A program made the position numbers and the translations under genes. Positions 59,301 through 64,000 of a DNA stretch of 64,000 bases are shown here, one piece after another (the first letter of the stretch is position 1; each line of letters begins with the position of its first letter). The notes under the pieces were generated by a model. That model was not told where the DNA came from. It saw only the letters and a program-made list of their open reading frames with translations, and ran no database searches. Source of the DNA: Mytilus trossulus (lineage: Eukaryota; Mollusca; Bivalvia; Mytilida; Mytilidae); the NCBI RefSeq assembly GCF_036588685.1, contig NC_086374.1, forward strand, positions 87,848,059-87,912,058, read 5' to 3'.

Positions 59301-62079
59301 TGCCGATAATCACAGGCCCAACAAAAACGAAGAAAAAAATCAATAAAAATATCCATCTAGATACTAGCTTTTGATCATAAACAAGCTTCTGTCCAAGTTT
59401 GGTACAAATGAAAACTAGTATAAGAAAGTTATTAAAATGTTAAAAACTTTAACCACATCTAGTGAAAGTGTTGTTTCCTGGCAGAAAATCTAAGTCCATT
59501 TAAAAGTAAAATACGGAAAATATGGATTTATTGTTTTACAATATTTACTTCTGGATACTATCTTTTGATCATAAACAAGCTTCTGTCCAAGTTTGGTACA
59601 AACCAAGGATAATTAAGAAAGTTATTAAAATTTTAGAAACCCTAACCACAGAGTGAATGTTATGTTTGCCTTTATTTATGTTTCCCAGCAGAAAAACCAT
59701 TTATAAGTAAAATACGGAAAAATGAAATTTAATTTTTACAAAATTTACTTCTGGATAATATCTTATTTTCATTAACAAGCTTCTGTCCAAGTTTAGTAAA
59801 ATCAAGTTTAGTTTAAGAAAGTTATTAAAATTTAAAAAACTTTAACCACAGAGTGAATATTTGTGGACGCCGCCGCCGTCGCCGACGACGACGGAATGTA
59901 GGATCGCTTAGTCTCGCTTTTTCGACTTAGGTCAAAGGCTTGACAATAACACGTGGATTATATTTTTGTCAAAATTTGAGTGAAAATCTTACACATTTCT
60001 TCTTGAAAGCAAATTCTTATCTAGACCGATAATTTGCAGCTATTTGCACAATCTTCGACATAGACTTCATATCTTCACCGTATTACCTCTGTCAAAATTC
60101 CACTCAATTCCATTTAAATTGTTTAAAGACAATAACAATCAAAACCAAGGAGTAAACAAAAACTAAAAAAACCAAAGGACATTTACATCAACAGTTATAA
60201 ATAATAAATAAGAAACAACACGAACTCCACTGAACCGAGAGTGAAATCATGTGCTCCGGAAGGGTAAGCATTGCATGCACCGTATATGGCTGCCGTCGTG
60301 TTATTTCTTTGTTCAGTTCGGTAAAGGTTTGTCGAAATAGGTTTGCGAAAATGGTGTTGCAGAGTATATTTGTAACTTGTAGTTTTACAAAAACAACACT
60401 GTATGAACTGTGAGGTTAAGAAATCTGCGCTGGAGATTGCTTTTGGCAAAACAAAAATTAATTTAGACCCTTGACTTCAGTATAAGGATTTTAGACCCTT
60501 GACTTCAGAATAAGGATTTTAAACCCTATTACTTCAGTATAAGGATTTTGTTTTTGTTTCGAAATGATTTGATTTTATCAATTAGTTACAAAAGTTAAAA
60601 AAAAAGACGTACTTCTGCCACTGCCGTCGTCGATCTCGACATATACAGACCACTTCTTGTTGTTCTCTAACGGATAACTCAACAACGCATTCAATCCATG
60701 GAAACTTTCTATCATCACATGGAAAGCTTTTAATCTGTAAGCTAACTTTTTGCATCTGAAAAGATGGAAAAATGATTTAGTAATGTTGTATTTTGAAGCC
60801 ATATATTATTAGTAATCATTATTCATTTAAAAAAAATTCAACATGTCTTATGTATATAACAACGATTCTCTTGAAATACCCGGGTACAACTAACTATTCA
60901 GCACATGACCAAGCAATAATTTAGTATTTTTGAGAAGCACTTGACAGAATAAAACCATTTTATTAATATTTTACCTTCCTTATAATCCGGGAAAGAAATA
61001 ATGTAAGCAGTATAAATCTATTTGTTAACAAATATGGTCACCTCTAGATGTTCTTTTAGATTCAATGATGTTGTGGTATCTCATTCGCGTTCAATCTTCA
61101 TTTCTTAACTTTTATATTCACAATAACGAACCTTTCAATACGGGAAGCTATTAGTGGATGAGCAAATAGAATATCATCAAATCCATTATTAGCATAGAAT
61201 TCCGCTTCTTCTAATGTTGACACTTCTATCCTTCTATTTGTCCCGTTGGTCATTAACGTACCGAGCTCCCTAAAAAAAAAGGCATTGTTTATTTTATCTT
61301 TACATGGGGATTTCTATGTTATTCCTTTTTGTCATAACTAAAGTTGTATATTGTAAACATTATATCAATGTTTTGATTTGGGACATTTTCACTGTAACTG
61401 TTGTAAAATTTGATTCGAGTTGACTAATAATTTGAATTTGTATTCCTTTTTATAAAATATATTTCAAGACTATATATGCGAGCAGCTGCTAGAATGTTGA
61501 GGAAAATATTAAATGATTTATAATGTGTGGCTTATTTTACTGCGGTATTCATGAAAAATACCATTATTAATAACGAATTTTAAAACTTCAAAAAGACGAG
61601 ACATAGCTTTCTGGACATAATAGTAATTTTTAGTATCGTAGTATGACGTGTCGTCATTTAATATTTCATGAAAATCAAATCAGATGTAAAGAACCCTTTG
61701 AATATATCAGCATTTTTCATCATACAATTATTCTTATGTAATTTTTAAAAATGACAAAAATATATATATGCATATTAGTTTCCCCTAAAAGGATGCTTAA
61801 AAATACTACAAAATAATACCATTTCCCTTTCTATGAGAATATTTTATCCTTTTTTTTCTAATTTATAGATATAGATTGAAGATATTTTTTATATATTGCT
61901 ACAAAAGTATTTAATACAAACACAGTTTTATGCGTCTTCATATGTGGACGTAACTGAACTCCAAGTCTCTGACATGTATCTACCATCTTCTGAGCATTCT
62001 TCTTAACTTTGTCCAAATCTACTAAGAAACTTGGTGTCGGAACATCAGAAATAGTTGCTGGCATTTTCTTATCTTCCAT
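53382..62079 (-). CDS. D-serine dehydratase-like PLP/zinc enzyme, complete, 8 exons
   Basis: The D-serine dehydratase/D-threonine aldolase family (alanine-racemase fold) breaks down D-serine, D-threonine or hydroxyaspartate using PLP and a divalent metal. Exons in gene order: 62079-61922, 61269-61132, 60755-60613, 58901-58721, 56412-56291, 55110-54921, 54348-54240 and 53471-53382; 1131 nt, 376 aa, all phases consistent. An in-frame TGA 9 nt upstream supports the ATG. N-terminal [18 protein letters not shown] leads to RPHMK48THK, where K48 is the likely PLP lysine. Then [20 protein letters not shown], a GSGRSGVPW loop and [20 protein letters not shown]347-S-C349 (split by the last intron) is the zinc site; from memory the vertebrate enzyme has the same length and the same His/Cys numbering. 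Odd: where relatives have a His-Cys-Gly type motif after 'QG(I/L)Y', this protein has LFNG. Several 5' splice sites are atypical. Which D-amino acid it acts on cannot be told. Confidence 0.92.
55315..55545 (-). repeat. Interspersed repeat (third copy of the 39640 family)
   Basis: 'tgagtgccaatgagacaact', 'caaggtacggtcttcaacaa', 'agccgtggctcacaccgaac' and 'ttaaaccattcaaaagggaa' match 53040-53300 in the same orientation. It lies in the intron between exons 5 and 6 of the D-serine dehydratase-like gene. The frame 55399-55650 belongs to it. Confidence 0.88.
56683..57820. repeat. 37-bp minisatellite, about 30 units
   Basis: The unit is 'aaaacaggatcatacgttat' followed by 'aaatggacgtctacgag' (37 bp, checked at several junctions, for example 57011 to 57048). 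Variants are gatgtc for gacgtc and acaag for acgag. Units are nearly identical in the centre and more varied at the left edge. Short units at about 56990, 57225 and 57620 mark slippage or unequal exchange. It lies in intron 4 of the D-serine dehydratase-like gene and starts about 270 bp upstream (in gene sense) of exon 5. Not CRISPR: there are no unique spacers. Confidence 0.97.
57893..58696. mobile_element. 804-bp foldback element with TTAA duplication
   Basis: The two halves are inverse copies. 'gggctatgtcgcaga' pairs with the right-end 'gacatagccaa'. 'ggtgaacatttgtatagaaa' pairs with 'tttctatacaaatgttcacc'. 'agatttttcttaaaaaacta' pairs with 'tagttttttaagaaaaatct'. The arms are over 300 bp each around a short centre near 58290. 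Outer ends GGTAAAGGAACAGTAAAT and ATTTACTGTAACTTGACC are flanked by TTAA at 57889-57892 and 58697-58700. TTAA duplications are used by piggyBac-type transposases, though the termini differ from classic piggyBac. It ends 24 bp from exon 4 of the host gene. Confidence 0.88.
59258..59960 (-). mobile_element. Tandem-core element, reverse copy of the 25945 family
   Basis: It starts with the 'ttccgcggaacccagtgtct' end and finishes with the CG-rich GCCGCCGTCGCCGACGAC stretch and 'gtctcgctttttcgactta'. About three units lie between, each with 'aagcttctgtccaagtttgg'. The 25945 copy has five, so unit number varies between copies. It lies in intron 3 of the D-serine dehydratase-like gene. Confidence 0.8.
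60225..60345. repeat. Dispersed repeat, diverged relative of 255-415
   Basis: 'gaaatcatgtgctccggaa' and 'gggtaagcattgcatg' resemble the 'gatctcaggtgctctgg ... ggggtaagcat' core of 42690-42720. Divergence is high, so kinship is likely but not certain. Confidence 0.45.
60463..60550. repeat. 30-bp tandem repeat, three units
   Basis: 'agacccttgacttcagtata' then 'aggatttt' is repeated three times with small changes. It lies in intron 3 of the D-serine dehydratase-like gene, about 60 bp from exon 3. Confidence 0.85.
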
Positions 62080-64000
62080 GTCTTCTCAATAAAACTAATT
62101 GTGTAGATTTGAGAAAACATTAGTTGTTTTCTGTTTCAAGATGTGTAATTCTAAGTCATGAAAATCAAGAAATAAGTGCGGGAAGTACAAGTACGCAGCC
62201 ACATCAGTTCAGAATGAGACGTTCAAAACGATTCCTCGTGTATATTGTCATGCTCTCTGCACGAAAAGAACCCTCGCAACAACTATTTGGCGTGTCAGAT
62301 AATGCTCTGTTGAAAGACAAATTTTCTGTCACTTTCTAATATAACCTCATTTTCAAGTGACAGTCAACAACGACATTCATCCAGCATTTTGTTTATGTTT
62401 AATAGACGTTGCGCACGATATTGGTGTCACTTTGGAAATGTGGATTAGAAGGCGGGTTATTCAAAATAAATCTCTTATCCTATACAATAAATAGCCATGT
62501 TATGCATATCACTCAAAAGGAAATAAACCATAGAAATCAATAACATAGATGATTTTGTGCTTCTGATATTTTTTAATGAAAAACTTTGCTCATTTCGATG
62601 CCTATAACGTCATTTTAAGGGTGTCCCAATGTTACAATTTTATTTCATGTGCGTCTTTGAAATCCCACTGCGGAATCATTAGTAAGTAGAATGGTTAAAA
62701 ATTTAACAAATGTATTGTTGACATTATACGTTATATGAAGTAATAGACGTTTTTAACTGTAAGAGAAGGAAGCTTGTCAGAAGAGTTTAAATAAAAAAGT
62801 GAAAAAATGTCCCAATTAGCTACTCAACCCTAAAAAAAACTTTCTGTCTTCATTTTCATAAGATAAAACGGTCGAAAATGGCTTTCAATTATATCAGAAA
62901 AATTATACATGTCCCGAAGAAGCTATCTGAATTCATCATTATGTAACTGCGGTCTTATTTTTAAAAAATCGTCATTTTTTCCGTGTCCAATAAAATGTCC
63001 CGATGGACAAAATAACACAAAAAATAATTCAGAGGCTTTTTACCAAACGAAATTCTACTATATCTCAAAATTTTAACACCTGTTTACTAATATGAATGGA
63101 AAATACATTTAATTTCCTTTAAAATGGAATGATATGAAATTTTTTTTGAGTTGCAGATTGAAAATTCGAAACGATCTAAGATGTCCAATGAAATGTCCCC
63201 GTAACCGTAATTTAACGTTCGCGTTATCATAACGTTAAACTGTATACGAATTTTCTTGCATATTTATCATAACATAATTTCTTGAAATGATCTGATCTTT
63301 ATAAAATAAAGTTCTCGTTAAATATGCATAAAAATACAGATCTGCATTAATTCATGCATATAAGATGGCGAAATATTTAACTCGGATATTTCAAAAAGAC
63401 AATGCCCCGGAGGTATAACTTTCTAATGACCACACTCCCACTTTACAAAAGCAAGATACATTCAAAAAGTCATGATATGCGATCAAAAGTAAGATCGTCT
63501 TAATTATCCTCCTAAGCCAGATAGTATCTGTAGTTCCTAGCGTTGCTATATCACATGAATGAATGAAAATTCTCACAAAAAATTTATGAGAAAAAGTACA
63601 CCTTATTGTGAACATTTCAGTAAAACGTGCAATCATTTTTTTTGTCGCATCGACTCATTTAACAAAACGTTTTATCAGAGAAATACTTGTATGCCATAAA
63701 CATTGCAATATAGCTAACTATAATTTTTTTATCTACGTTAATCGAGGGAGCGAAATTACCAAATTACAACAAACATATATATATATATATAAACATGTAA
63801 TTGGGGAAAAGAGACAGAAACAAGAAACGAAATATTTACAATTTCACTAGCAAAGATAGGAGACGTCTTCTGGCAGAGAGAACACAACTTTTAAGAAATA
63901 GAGAACAAATATTGTTGAAGGCCGTACAGTGACCAATAGTTGTTAATTTCTGTGTCATTTTGATCTCTTGTAGATATTGACAACCATACCACATCTTCTT
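62080..64000. other. 5' flank of the D-serine dehydratase-like gene
   Basis: It should contain that gene's promoter and 5' UTR; no TATA box or other element could be chosen with confidence. The frame 62124-62339 (plus strand) and the two near 63391-63850 match nothing. From 62600 to 63210 the heptamer TGTCCC(A/G/C) recurs five times. The right edge holds a repeat fragment. Confidence 0.5.
63905..64000 (+). repeat. Interspersed repeat fragment at window edge
   Basis: 'tgaaggccgtacagtgacca', 'attttgatctcttgtagata' and 'caaccataccacatcttctt' match, inverted, 13745-13835 and share 'gaaggccgtac' and 'accacatcttc' with the 39640 family. It probably continues past the window. Confidence 0.75.

Noticed and set aside
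22357..62079. The three enzyme genes as a functional cluster
   Set aside because: They are on different strands with separate promoters, several kilobases of repeats lie between them, and no common pathway is evident.

Overview
The window is nuclear DNA of an animal, most likely a marine mussel (Mytilus-like bivalve). The reasons are AT-rich sequence, multi-exon genes with GT-AG introns of several hundred bases to several kilobases, a retinoid X receptor (RXR) gene close to the molluscan form, and dense interspersed repeats of types I associate with mussel genomes. That association is recall, not a search. Four protein-coding genes can be reconstructed exon by exon with every splice phase agreeing. 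No rRNA, CRISPR array or credible tRNA gene is present.

Layout. (1) 1-14139, plus strand: 3' part of an RXR gene, from the second half of the DNA-binding domain to the stop codon. The first zinc-finger half and the N-terminus lie upstream of the window. Two in-phase cassette exons (51 and 57 nt) lie in the intron that splits the T-box. (2) 14140-22356: intergenic, holding a MITE, two minisatellites and repeats. (3) 22357-30425, plus: a complete nine-exon PhyH-family 2-oxoglutarate/Fe(II) dioxygenase of 367 aa. (4) 32007-47250, minus: a complete nine-exon classical short-chain dehydrogenase/reductase (SDR) of 268 aa, convergent with the dioxygenase. Its largest introns hold a degraded hAT/ZNF862-like transposase pseudogene and a Helitron-like element. 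Two head-to-tail copies of a terminal-inverted-repeat (TIR) transposon lie in intron 1. (5) 47251-53381: repeat-packed intergenic DNA with a 1.07 kb element whose ends are built from ATATGGTC-type palindromes. (6) 53382-62079, minus: a complete eight-exon gene for a PLP- and zinc-dependent D-serine dehydratase-like (D-threonine aldolase fold) enzyme of 376 aa. One of its introns holds a 1.1 kb array of a 37-bp repeat next to an 804-bp foldback element. (7) 62080-64000: 5' flank of that gene plus a repeat fragment at the window edge.

The genes are not an operon and share no obvious pathway. RXR is a nuclear receptor; the other three are metabolic enzymes (fatty-acid-type hydroxylation, carbonyl reduction, D-amino-acid breakdown). 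I found no clear novel multi-gene system. The most notable points are the candidate RXR T-box cassette exons, the unusual 5' splice sites and a changed conserved motif in the D-serine dehydratase-like gene, and several non-autonomous elements with unusual structure.
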